Below are positions 1 through 8,041 of a DNA stretch of 64,000 bases, in pieces. The DNA is from JAFRXK01 sp045603305. Its GTDB lineage: Bacteria > Bacillota > Clostridia > Lachnospirales > Lachnospiraceae. The notes below the pieces were generated by a model. The model made no database searches. It had not been told where the DNA came from and saw nothing but the letters and a program-made list of their open reading frames with translations. The number at the start of each line of letters is the position of its first letter. Within the stretch, counting starts at the first letter, position 1. The stretch covers positions 1 through 64,000 of the forward strand of contig JAZULV010000059.1 in assembly GCA_045603305.1 (NCBI GenBank), in the 5' to 3' direction. The translations under genes were made by a program, and so were the position numbers.

Positions 1-55
1 TGCTGATAGTAATATCAGCCTTTCCTCCCTTTTTTACTTAATAAATGATACAAGG

Positions 56-78
56 AAACTGCCTCTGGCAGTTTTTTT
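56..78 (+). terminator. Rho-independent terminator of an off-window gene
   Basis: Perfect 8-bp stem (AAACTGCC at 56-63 and GGCAGTTT at 67-74) with a 3-nt loop, followed by a run of T to position 78. It points on the plus strand and probably ends a gene lying before the window. Confidence 0.75.
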
Positions 79-148
79 GTATTCTAACAATGTTTTTCTT
101 TCACCCTCACTTTTATACACTTTATTTATGTTGTGATACTAGTGATAC

Positions 149-177
149 TTGTAATTATTTAAATAATAATATATACT
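149..177 (+). promoter_or_regulatory. Promoter of the Mn riboswitch transcript
   Basis: A TTGTAA -35 box (149-154), a 17-nt spacer and a TATACT -10 box (172-177) place the start of transcription near 184, exactly where the riboswitch begins. The octamer GTGATACT occurs twice just upstream (133-140 and 142-149); its role is unknown. Confidence 0.6.
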
Positions 178-184
178 ACTTAAT

Positions 185-273
185 GATAAGGGAGTAATTA
201 GCATCTTAGGATGTAACAAAGTCAACATACCCGATATTTATATCTGGCTTTGGATTAAATAATAAGACTTATC
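185..273 (+). ncRNA. yybP-ykoY manganese riboswitch
   Basis: The segment has the conserved pieces of the yybP-ykoY class in order: closing stem GATAAG (185-190) paired with CTTATC (268-273), the GGGAGTA element, ACAAAGTCAACATA in the first internal loop, CTGGCTTTG on the return strand and the AAGAC element. This class senses Mn2+ and commonly turns on cation exporters. Its 3' closing strand is part of the following terminator, so ligand binding and termination exclude each other. This predicts that Mn2+ turns the downstream antiporter on. Found by eye; a covariance search would settle it. Confidence 0.85.
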
Positions 274-306
274 TGTAGAATACTAACCTACAGACAGGTC
301 TTTTTT
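266..306 (+). terminator. Riboswitch-controlled terminator
   Basis: A 13-bp stem with one mismatch (266-278 with 288-300) and a 9-nt loop is followed by six T at 301-306. Its left arm includes the 3' strand of the riboswitch closing stem (268-273), the arrangement expected of an expression platform. Confidence 0.85.
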
Positions 307-369
307 AATATAAGTGCTTTCAAAAACATTTTCATGAAAACACTTACTAAATTAATATGGAGGTAACCT

Positions 370-1317
370 ATGAATATTCTTATTCAGCTCATCCTTCTGG
401 TCGCAGGCTTCGTCCTTCTTATTAAGGGCGCAGACTTCTTCGTAGAAGGTGCATCAAAAATCGCCTGTAAGTTTCACATCCCTGAAATCATTATAGGCCT
501 CACCATTGTTGCTTTCGGAACAAGTGCTCCTGAGGCTGCAATCAGTATCACTGCCGGCATTAAAGGAAGTGCCGACCTGGCAATCAGTAATGTAACCGGA
601 AGTAACATCATGAACATTTTTCTTATTCTCGGAATAACAGCTCTTATCATGCCTCTTCCGGTAAAGAAAAATACTTTCAAGTTTGAGATTCCTTTTGTTA
701 TCGCTGTCACTGTTCTTTTAGCAGTATTAGGAAGTATTGGCAGTGTTCTCAACTGGATTGACGGTATAATCTTCTGGGTTGTATTTATCGCCTTCTTCGT
801 ATATCTTATAAAGCTCGCTAAAAGTGGTCAGAGTTCAGAGGAAGTTGCAACACTTACCGAAAAAGACACAACCTTAAAGATTGTTCTTATGACTATTATC
901 GGTATTGCTGCTATCATCTTCGGAAGTGATTTAACAGTAGACAGTGCAACTGCTATAGCAAAGGAGCTCAACATTAGCGACCGCGTTATTGGTCTTACCA
1001 TTGTTGCTTTCGGAACATCCCTTCCTGAGTTAATAACTTGTATCACTGCAGCAAGAAAGGGTAACACCGATATTGCTATTGGTAATGTTGTAGGAAGTAA
1101 CATATTTAATATATTATTTGTTCTGGGAACAACCTGCCTCTTCTCACCAATCAAGTTCACAACAGAAGGCAACTTGCTTGATACTATAATTGCCATAGTT
1201 GCTGCTGTTGTATTATTAATAAGCGTTTGGAATAAAGAGCGCAAGATGGGACGTATCGCAGGCATTGCAATGATAATTATCTATGCCGCATATTTCGTCT
1301 TTATAGCAATTGCATAA
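370..1317 (+). CDS. CaCA-family Na+/Ca2+ (or Mn2+) antiporter
   Basis: Integral membrane cation/proton or cation/sodium exchanger of the YrbG-like CaCA family, 315 residues, the usual length. The two inverted alpha-repeats are clear: residues about 38-90 with GTSAPE at 50-55, and about 203-255 with GTSLPE at 215-220; these supply the ion-binding acidic residues. About ten hydrophobic segments surround them, with a short acidic cytoplasmic loop near 152-168. GGAGGT at 359-364 supports the ATG at 370. The Mn2+ riboswitch directly upstream suggests the real substrate is Mn2+, with Ca2+ possible. The substrate is inferred from the control element, not from the protein. The family call is firm. 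Confidence 0.9.
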   Translation: MNILIQLILLVAGFVLLIKGADFFVEGASKIACKFHIPEIIIGLTIVAFGTSAPEAAISITAGIKGSADLAISNVTGSNIMNIFLILGITALIMPLPVKKNTFKFEIPFVIAVTVLLAVLGSIGSVLNWIDGIIFWVVFIAFFVYLIKLAKSGQSSEEVATLTEKDTTLKIVLMTIIGIAAIIFGSDLTVDSATAIAKELNISDRVIGLTIVAFGTSLPELITCITAARKGNTDIAIGNVVGSNIFNILFVLGTTCLFSPIKFTTEGNLLDTIIAIVAAVVLLISVWNKERKMGRIAGIAMIIIYAAYFVFIAIA

Positions 1318-1348
1318 CTAGAACACACAATTTTAAATTGTATAGTTT

Positions 1349-1383
1349 AAGCCTGCTTCTACATTCAAGTAGACGGCAGGCTT
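1349..1383. terminator. Bidirectional terminator hairpin
   Basis: AAGCCTGC (1349-1356) pairs with GCAGGCTT (1376-1383), with a second short stem CTAC/GTAG inside. It lies between the convergent antiporter and cupin genes. The T-run is weak (TTATTATTAT on the plus strand), so efficiency is uncertain. Confidence 0.6.
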
Positions 1384-1398
1384 ATTATTATACATATT

Positions 1399-1749
1399 CT
1401 ATTCAGCTACCACCGCTTCAATAACAAGCAGCTCCATATCAACATCTCCTGTGTTTGTAATACCATGTGTTGCAAATGGAGCATTCATCATGATATCACC
1501 TTTCTTAACCTTTGTCTTTACTTCATTCTGCTCATATACACCTTCACCACTTAATACAATATAAAATTCATTGTCATTACCATGCTGGTGGAGGCCAAAG
1601 CTTCCCTTTGGAGGAATAACAGTATAATTAATAAATCTAACCGGCGTATCAATCTCTTCATCTCTAAACACGGTAGAATGTCTGCACATACCAATTCCCT
1701 CATGTATAATTTCATCTTTTAGTTCAAGCTCTAAAAAATTCTTTATCAT
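1399..1749 (-). CDS. Small single-domain cupin protein
   Basis: A 116-residue protein made of one cupin beta-barrel. Motif 1 reads GSFGLHQHGNDNEFYIV, with two His and one Glu as probable metal ligands, and motif 2 reads GDIMMNAPFATHGITN with the fourth ligand. The start is placed at the ATG at 1749 because AGGAGG stands 8 nt before it; an upstream in-frame start would put that ribosome site inside the gene. It follows the oxidoreductase gene by 37 nt on the same strand and is probably co-transcribed. Cupins of this size are sugar isomerases, small-molecule binders or dioxygenase-like enzymes. The exact reaction cannot be read from the sequence. Confidence 0.85.
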   Translation of the reverse strand: MIKNFLELELKDEIIHEGIGMCRHSTVFRDEEIDTPVRFINYTVIPPKGSFGLHQHGNDNEFYIVLSGEGVYEQNEVKTKVKKGDIMMNAPFATHGITNTGDVDMELLVIEAVVAE

Positions 1750-1786
1750 AATAATATCCTCCTGTTTTCTATATCCTGAACAATAA

Positions 1787-2776
1787 TTATAAGCAAATAT
1801 CAACACTCTTTTGTGTTTCTGATGACTTTATGGCACTTTCCAGCCAGCAAAAGCTCTTAAGATTATCAGCATAATCAGTCTCACCCTTGCGACCTCCCCT
1901 AATTGCATTGCAGGCTTCTTTAAGCATTACCATTCTGGTATCATCCTCAGCCATTGTTATCTTAATTTCCTGAACACTGTCTTCTTTATGTATGATAATA
2001 TTACTGTCCTTTATCTGAAGCACACCATAATCACACTCTATCTCCCAGTCACCGTTCCAATCGGTAGTAGACACAGGAGCTGCCAGGGTTCCCTCATAGT
2101 GAAATACTACATTACCGGTCATATCTGAAACAACAAATGCGCTCGCCGGTCTGTGCTTATACCAGCTGTATTCTGCCGAAAACTCTCTGCACCATACATT
2201 TACCGGTTCCTCCCCACTTAAGTACCTCGCCAGATCCAGATGATGAATTGAAACGTCTGTCAAAAGCGGATGCTTTAACGCGCCGTGATAAAACATCGAA
2301 TAGTCAGGATGATAATGTCTGAAACGACAGACAACCTGATGAATCTTACCTAACTCACCTGACTGCAAAATCTTTTTTGCCTCGTGAAAAACCTTATGAT
2401 AGCGATAGTTTTCACCTATCATCAAAAATCCTTTGGTCTCCTCGATAACACTTCGCATTTTAATCGCATTTTCATAAGTATCCGATATAGGCTTCTCACA
2501 CAAGACTGCAATATTTCTTCTAAGCAGCTTTTCATTGATTTCATTATGTAATGAGGGCGGAGTAACATTTATAATCAGTTCCGGATTTGTCTCTTCTATT
2601 GCAGTATCTAAATCCGAATACTTAGGAACAGCCTCATCTATGCCCTTCCATGTTTCCTCTCTCTTGTCCACAACTGCTGCGAGCTTTGCACAGGAATCAC
2701 AACCAGGAACCACTAAATCAGCCCAGCTATGACCGAAATTACCCAGTCCCAGTACTAATACTTTAACTTTGTCCAT
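1787..2776 (-). CDS. Gfo/Idh/MocA family oxidoreductase
   Basis: An NAD(P)-dependent sugar or inositol dehydrogenase-like enzyme of 329 residues. The N-terminal Rossmann fold starts with GLGNFG at 10-15, and the family signature CEKP is at 93-96; the Lys is the usual catalytic or cofactor-contacting residue. The C-terminal half is the alpha/beta substrate domain, with an HxxH-like region in the stretch HHLDLARYL. It probably forms a two-gene operon with the cupin downstream. Substrate unknown; such pairs often act on free or activated sugars. Confidence 0.85.
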   Translation of the reverse strand: MDKVKVLVLGLGNFGHSWADLVVPGCDSCAKLAAVVDKREETWKGIDEAVPKYSDLDTAIEETNPELIINVTPPSLHNEINEKLLRRNIAVLCEKPISDTYENAIKMRSVIEETKGFLMIGENYRYHKVFHEAKKILQSGELGKIHQVVCRFRHYHPDYSMFYHGALKHPLLTDVSIHHLDLARYLSGEEPVNVWCREFSAEYSWYKHRPASAFVVSDMTGNVVFHYEGTLAAPVSTTDWNGDWEIECDYGVLQIKDSNIIIHKEDSVQEIKITMAEDDTRMVMLKEACNAIRGGRKGETDYADNLKSFCWLESAIKSSETQKSVDICL

Positions 2777-2994
2777 ATTACCCCTCCGTATCTTCCTAAC
2801 TCACACATTGATACAAATATCGACATGCTCTATTTACTCTGTATCTTCTCCATGCACGCAACATACTTGTATATATTAATGACGATATCTACATTAATAA
2901 TAACACAACACATACATCATGCAATACATTACTACAACATTTTATCATACATGCCTCAGCATAAGAAGCTGCTGTTAACTTTGATACATTCTAA

Positions 2995-3024
2995 CAAAAA
3001 ATCCCGGCATCACTGACACCGGGA
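2995..3024 (-). terminator. Terminator of the glutamine synthetase gene
   Basis: On the minus strand TCCCGGTGTC pairs with GATGCCGGGA across a 3-nt loop (3002-3024) and is followed by six T (2996-3001). It lies 21 nt after the glnN stop. The rest of the 2777-3045 gap shows no convincing gene. Confidence 0.85.
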
Positions 3025-3045
3025 CAAATCACTAATATAATATTT

Positions 3046-5160
3046 TTAAACCTCGAACATCAAATCGCCATATGACGGAACCGGCCACATATCCTTATCA
3101 ACAATCATCTCTGCCTTATCAATCGGAGCTCTTAATGCCTCCATGGCAGGCATAACCACTTTATAATATGCCTGTGCCTTATCTTTTGGACAAACAATTG
3201 TTGCACTCTCAGCCTGTGCCTTAACAAGGACTCTTAACGCCTTCTGTGCCTGAGAAAGATAACTGCTTACCTCAATCAACAGTTCCTCCTGGGCACTTGT
3301 ATCTGCCAGAGCACATGCGTCCTTAACAAGGGTTATAGACTCTGCAAGAGAAGTAGTATAAGCAATAATTGCAGGAATAAGCTGCTTAGAAGCCATATCA
3401 ATCATAGTAAGCGCCTCAATATTGATAACCTTTGCGTAGGTATCATAAAGCACCTCTGCTCTTGACTCAAGTTCTTCCTTGGTGAAGATACCAAACTTCT
3501 CAAATAATTTTACTGACTTCTCAGTAGTAAGAGAAGGTACTGTATCCACCATAGACTTGATATTCGGAAGACCTCTTCTTTCGGCCTCGGCTACCCACTC
3601 TTCTGAGTAACCATTACCATTGAAAATAATTCTCTGGTGGTCTGAAAGATTCTTCTTAATCAAGTCATGTAATGCAAGGTCAAAATCGTCTGCTGCCTCA
3701 AGAATATCTGCTGCCTCACAGAATGCCTCTGCAACGATAGCATTAAGTACTGTATTAGGACTGGCAATTGAGTCATCGGAACCAACCATTCTGAACTCAA
3801 ACTTATTACCGGTGAAAGCAAATGGTGAGGTTCTGTTACGGTCTGTAGCATCCTGTGCAAGGTTAGGAAGAGTTTTAACACCTGTATCAAGCACTCCTCC
3901 GGTTACACATCTGGAGGCTTCTCCGGTTTCAATAAGCTGCTTAACAACATCCTCTAACTGCTCCCCAAGGAATATTGAAATAATAGCAGGAGGAGCTTCA
4001 TTTGACCCCAGACGGTGGTCATTACCAACATCAGCAGCTGACTGACGAAGAAGGTCTGCATGCTTATCCACAGCCTTAATTATACATGAAAGTACAAGTA
4101 AAAACTGTAAATTCTCATTCGGTGTGTCGCCGGGATCAAAAAGGTTTACACCGTTATTAGTTGCAAGTGACCAGTTGTTGTGCTTAGCTGAACCACTTAC
4201 GCCTGCAAATGGTTTTTCATGGAGAAGACAGGCGAGTCCTTGATGCTCAGCAACTCTCTTCATAGTCTCCATAACCAGCTGGTTGTGGTCTACTGCAATA
4301 TTCGCTGTGTCAAATATAGGTGCCAGCTCGTGCTGTGCCGGTGCAACCTCATTATGCTGGGTCTTTGCTGTGATACCAAGCTTCCAGAGCTCCACATTGA
4401 GTTCCTGCATGAATGCACCAACGCGTTTTCTTATAACGCCGAAATACTGGTCCTCAAGCTCCTGTCCTTTTGGCGGAGCTGCTCCAAAAAGAGTACGACC
4501 TGCATATATAAGGTCCTTTCTCTGTAAATACTTCTCTCTGTCAACAAGGAAATACTCCTGCTCCGGACCTACACAGGCATCTACCTTTGTAGCCTCTGTA
4601 TTACCAAAAAGCTTAACTATTCTTAACGACTGCTCGCTAACAGCTTCCATAGACCTTAAAAGAGGGGTCTTCTTATCGAGTGCCTCTCCCTTATAAGAAC
4701 AAAAGGCTGTAGGTATACAAAGAATTGGGCCTGTAGCACTTTCCTTAATAAATGCAGGAGAGGTAATATCCCATGCTGTATATCCTCGTGCTTCAAATGT
4801 GGCACGAAGTCCGCCTGACGGGAAGGAAGATGCATCTGATTCACCCTTAATAAGCTCCTTACCTGAAAATTCTAAAATCATCTTACCGTCTTTAGGAAGG
4901 GTAACAAAAGAATCATGCTTTTCAGCAGTAATTCCTGTAAGCGGCTGAAACCAGTGGGTATAATGGGTAGCTCCCTTTGAAATAGCCCAGTCCTTCATCG
5001 CTGCCGCAACAACATCTGCTGCCGCCAAAGACATCTCTGCCCCGTTCTCCATCATGTTCTTAACTTCGGCAAACACTTTTTTCGGAAGCACTTCCCTCAT
5101 GGTAGCTTCATCAAAAACATTTGAACCAAAAATTTCAGATATATTCAATACTTCACTCAT
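3046..5160 (-). CDS. glnN: Type III glutamine synthetase (GSIII)
   Basis: Cytosolic ATP-dependent ligation of ammonia to glutamate, 704 residues, the large size typical of GSIII rather than the 440-470 of GSI. Visible hallmarks are the ATHYTHWFQP segment near residue 80, the KHNNWSL segment in the nucleotide/glutamate region, and NDHRLGSNEAPPAI near 378-391, strongly conserved in GSIII. The start ATG follows an AGAGAGG-like site. It lies 34 nt downstream of the sortase gene and ends at a strong terminator, so it could be the last gene of that run or have its own promoter. No glutamine riboswitch or GlnR box was recognised. Confidence 0.93.
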   Translation of the reverse strand: MSEVLNISEIFGSNVFDEATMREVLPKKVFAEVKNMMENGAEMSLAAADVVAAAMKDWAISKGATHYTHWFQPLTGITAEKHDSFVTLPKDGKMILEFSGKELIKGESDASSFPSGGLRATFEARGYTAWDITSPAFIKESATGPILCIPTAFCSYKGEALDKKTPLLRSMEAVSEQSLRIVKLFGNTEATKVDACVGPEQEYFLVDREKYLQRKDLIYAGRTLFGAAPPKGQELEDQYFGVIRKRVGAFMQELNVELWKLGITAKTQHNEVAPAQHELAPIFDTANIAVDHNQLVMETMKRVAEHQGLACLLHEKPFAGVSGSAKHNNWSLATNNGVNLFDPGDTPNENLQFLLVLSCIIKAVDKHADLLRQSAADVGNDHRLGSNEAPPAIISIFLGEQLEDVVKQLIETGEASRCVTGGVLDTGVKTLPNLAQDATDRNRTSPFAFTGNKFEFRMVGSDDSIASPNTVLNAIVAEAFCEAADILEAADDFDLALHDLIKKNLSDHQRIIFNGNGYSEEWVAEAERRGLPNIKSMVDTVPSLTTEKSVKLFEKFGIFTKEELESRAEVLYDTYAKVINIEALTMIDMASKQLIPAIIAYTTSLAESITLVKDACALADTSAQEELLIEVSSYLSQAQKALRVLVKAQAESATIVCPKDKAQAYYKVVMPAMEALRAPIDKAEMIVDKDMWPVPSYGDLMFEV

Positions 5161-5194
5161 GAATTATTCCTCTCTCTGTATTGCTAATTCAGTA

Positions 5195-6121
5195 TCAGTT
5201 TACACGCTTTGCATGAACTACATATCTTTGCTGATTATTATTTACACATGTAGACAATGTAATTATCTTATCCTGTGCTGTTACATCCACACCATAATCG
5301 GCTTCAGACCAGCTAATCATCCTGTTAATATAATCCATATATTCTTCATCACTACCGAAACCTACTGTATATGTAGTGCTGACCGGTGATGTTGTATAAG
5401 ATGAGAACACCTGGTACTCATAAGCTCCTGTATTTGTGTATACTGAAAATGACGGGTGTCTCTTTCTGAAGCTTTCCTGCCTGAATTTCTTAAGTGCAGC
5501 AAACATAGAGCCATCCTTCATATTGTGACCGTACACAATTACATTTCTGCCCTCGGCACCGCCTTCAACACGATAGTCTATAAACAAACTGGCCGAAAAA
5601 ACCGGCTCTCTCTGAAAAGTATGGGTAAGATAAAAATCATTATCAGCCCCCTGCACTATAGGATAGTTGATTTTAGTACCGGCTATATATATCCATGCTT
5701 CATAATCATTATTAATTGCGTACATTGTATTATATAAACCTTGCCAGTCTACGCCATCCATAAATACCGGAGCCGGAACAATCACTTCTTCTGTAGTAAT
5801 AATCTCCTGGGTCTGTTGTTCTTCTAAAGTCTCCGCATCAGTTTCTGTGGTCTCTTTAACCTCTGTAGTCTCTTCTGTAGTTGCTTCAACAGTCGGTATA
5901 AGCAAAGCCAAATCAGTATACTCATCTGAAGCTGATTTATATTCATTATATATCTGAAGAAGCTTCACTGCTGAAACACAAAACACTACAACACATATAA
6001 CGATAATAACGCCTGATATAAAATTACCCAGATCATGAGCTCTTCTCTTTTTTCTTTTGTCTTTTCTCTCTTTAACTAATTCTTTTTCTTCTTCATATAA
6101 ATCCTTTAAATCCTCAGACAT
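5195..6121 (-). CDS. srtB: Class B sortase
   Basis: Membrane-anchored cysteine transpeptidase, 308 residues. A Lys/Arg-rich cytoplasmic N-terminus (10-30) is followed by a membrane segment at about 34-52, a Thr/Glu-rich linker (75-115) and the sortase fold. The catalytic triad is visible as His199 in YGHNM, Cys292 in LSTCVNN and Arg299. The extra helices and 'NNQQRYVVHAKR' ending fit class B. Class B sortases attach proteins to peptidoglycan or build pili, but I found no protein with a sorting signal and hydrophobic tail in the window, so its substrates must lie elsewhere. Placed between sfsA and glnN with no functional link evident. Confidence 0.9.
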   Translation of the reverse strand: MSEDLKDLYEEEKELVKERKDKRKKRRAHDLGNFISGVIIVICVVVFCVSAVKLLQIYNEYKSASDEYTDLALLIPTVEATTEETTEVKETTETDAETLEEQQTQEIITTEEVIVPAPVFMDGVDWQGLYNTMYAINNDYEAWIYIAGTKINYPIVQGADNDFYLTHTFQREPVFSASLFIDYRVEGGAEGRNVIVYGHNMKDGSMFAALKKFRQESFRKRHPSFSVYTNTGAYEYQVFSSYTTSPVSTTYTVGFGSDEEYMDYINRMISWSEADYGVDVTAQDKIITLSTCVNNNQQRYVVHAKRVN

Positions 6122-6183
6122 ATATACACCTTCTTTATTAATAATCTTCTAAATCACTAAACTCTATACTAATTACTAAAATA

Positions 6184-6858
6184 TCATAATTTCGCCGGTA
6201 TAGGGCTGTCAATATGTACCTCTCTGCCCGATACAGTACAATCATATGCCAAAACCCCTACTCCCTTCGAGGCTGCATATCTTAAAGCTTCACCAAATCT
6301 TTTTTGTGCAAGGTCATTAGGTTTGAATTCCTTCACACCCTTCATCTGAATTACAAACAATATATATGCCTCATAACCCAGTCCCACACTGTCAACAAGC
6401 TCATAAAGATGCTTTATCCCTCTCTCAGTCGGAGCATCCGGAAAGTACGCAACCTGCTCACGTTCAAGAGTAACACCCTTAACCTCTACGAATATGCGCC
6501 TTTCTCCGATTTCAACATACAAGTCAAATCTTGAAGCTCCAAAGGTCTTCTCCGGTTTCACGACTGCTTCTGCACCGAAATACTCTTTTGCCCACTCAAG
6601 GGCCATCCTGTTAGGTGCCTGGGAATCAATATTTACCGACACGTCACCTTTCATAACCTGAAGCAGTGAATACTTATATTTTCTTGAAGGATTATCACTT
6701 TCTTCAATAAACACTTTAGCTCCCGGTATTAGAAGCTCCTTTAATCTGCCGGTATTCCTTACATGGCATCTGACAAGCTCACCATTTAACTTCACGACCG
6801 CTACAAATCTGTTAAGTCTTTCTACAAATTCAGCCTCCAAAAGCTTACCATATCTCAT
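6184..6858 (-). CDS. sfsA: SfsA family DNA-binding/nuclease-like protein
   Basis: 224 residues, normal for SfsA (named sugar fermentation stimulation protein). The N-terminal OB-like part includes HVRNTGRLKELL, and the C-terminal part resembles a restriction-endonuclease fold with SRFDLYVE and FVEVKGVTLE supplying the acidic and Lys residues. It starts within the glf stop codon (ATGA overlap), so translation is probably coupled to glf. The biochemical role of SfsA is still poorly defined; the family assignment is secure. Confidence 0.9.
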   Translation of the reverse strand: MRYGKLLEAEFVERLNRFVAVVKLNGELVRCHVRNTGRLKELLIPGAKVFIEESDNPSRKYKYSLLQVMKGDVSVNIDSQAPNRMALEWAKEYFGAEAVVKPEKTFGASRFDLYVEIGERRIFVEVKGVTLEREQVAYFPDAPTERGIKHLYELVDSVGLGYEAYILFVIQMKGVKEFKPNDLAQKRFGEALRYAASKGVGVLAYDCTVSGREVHIDSPIPAKL

Positions 6859-7961
6859 GACTCACCAATTTCTTTTCTTACACAGTTCAAAGCTTCTGCA
6901 ACAACATGGTGCATATCAAAGTACTTGTACATACCGAGTCTTCCACCGAATATAACTTTTTCTTCAGAATCTGCAAGAGCTTTATACTTTGCGTATAATG
7001 AATTATTATTATCATCATTCATCGGATAATACGGTTCATCTCCACGCTTCCAGTTAGCAGGATATTCTCTTGTGATTACCGTCTTATCCTGAGTACCGTA
7101 TTCAAAATGCTTATGCTCTATTATTCTTGTATATGGTATCTCATATTCTGTGTAGTTAACCACTGCATTACCCTGATAGTTCTCCTCATCAAGCACTTCC
7201 GTCTCAAATCTTAAACTTCTATACTCTAACTCACCGTAACAGTAATCATAATATTCATCAATCATGCCAGTAAATACAATCTTGTCTGCAATATTCTCAA
7301 AAACTTCTCTGTTGGCAAAGAAGTCCGTTTCAAGCCTGACCTCAATTCCTGCAAGCATCTTCTCAATTATCCCGGTATAACCGCCTACCGGTATTCCCTG
7401 ATACTTATCGTTAAAATAGTTATTATCATATGTAAATCTTACCGGAAGTCTCTTTATAATAAATGCAGGAAGTTCTTCTGCTCTTCTTCCCCACTGTTTC
7501 TCTGTATATCCCTTAACAAGCTTTTCATAAATATCACGGCCTACTAAAGATATGGCCTGTTCTTCAAGGTTCTTAGGCTCTGTTATTCCTGCTTCTTTTA
7601 TCTGCCATGCAATCTGCTCCTTCGCCTCATCAGGAGTTATAACTCCCCACATCTTATTAAAGGTATTCATATTAAACGGCAGATTGTAAAGCTCGTCCTT
7701 ATATCTTGCAACAGGACTGTTAGTATAACGGTTAAACTCTGCAAATTGCTGGATATAATCCCAGACTTCTTTATTACTTGTATGGAATATATGTGCACCA
7801 TATTCATGCACATTAATACCTTCAACTTCCTTCGTATATATGTTGCCGCCTACATGGGAACGCTTATCAATCACAAGACATTTCTTTCCTGCCCTGCCTG
7901 CCTCATAGGCAAATATTGAGCCAAAAAGCCCGGCTCCCACTATCAAATAATCATAATGCAT
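6855..7961 (-). CDS. glf: UDP-galactopyranose mutase
   Basis: FAD-dependent conversion of UDP-galactopyranose to UDP-galactofuranose, 368 residues from the chosen start. The ATG at 7961 is preferred because AGGAGG lies just before it; a start eight codons earlier would put this site within the coding region. The dinucleotide-binding motif is VGAGLFGS near the N-terminus. Other family marks are VGGNIYT, YGAHIFHT and, near the end, FGGRLGMYKYFDMH. It sits in a run with ugd upstream and sfsA overlapping downstream. It implies that a surface polymer of this cell contains galactofuranose, and it may feed the capsule locus further along. Confidence 0.95.
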   Translation of the reverse strand: MHYDYLIVGAGLFGSIFAYEAGRAGKKCLVIDKRSHVGGNIYTKEVEGINVHEYGAHIFHTSNKEVWDYIQQFAEFNRYTNSPVARYKDELYNLPFNMNTFNKMWGVITPDEAKEQIAWQIKEAGITEPKNLEEQAISLVGRDIYEKLVKGYTEKQWGRRAEELPAFIIKRLPVRFTYDNNYFNDKYQGIPVGGYTGIIEKMLAGIEVRLETDFFANREVFENIADKIVFTGMIDEYYDYCYGELEYRSLRFETEVLDEENYQGNAVVNYTEYEIPYTRIIEHKHFEYGTQDKTVITREYPANWKRGDEPYYPMNDDNNNSLYAKYKALADSEEKVIFGGRLGMYKYFDMHHVVAEALNCVRKEIGES

Positions 7962-7985
7962 AGCTTTACCTCCTACAAAATACAT

Positions 7986-8012
7986 ACTGCCTGCACTATA
8001 TCGTCAGGCAGT
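7986..8012 (-). other. Intercistronic hairpin between ugd and glf
   Basis: Perfect 8-bp stem ACTGCCTG (7986-7993) with CAGGCAGT (8005-8012) and an 11-nt loop. On the minus strand it is followed only by ATGTATTTTG, a poor T-run, so it may be a weak terminator or a processing/stability element rather than a full stop. Confidence 0.45.
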
Positions 8013-8041
8013 GTGTCATCATTTGTATGTTAGGATATAGA

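Noticed and set aside
2825..3016. Possible 63-residue plus-strand gene
   Set aside because: Low-complexity codon pattern, no ribosome site, and it runs through the glnN terminator.
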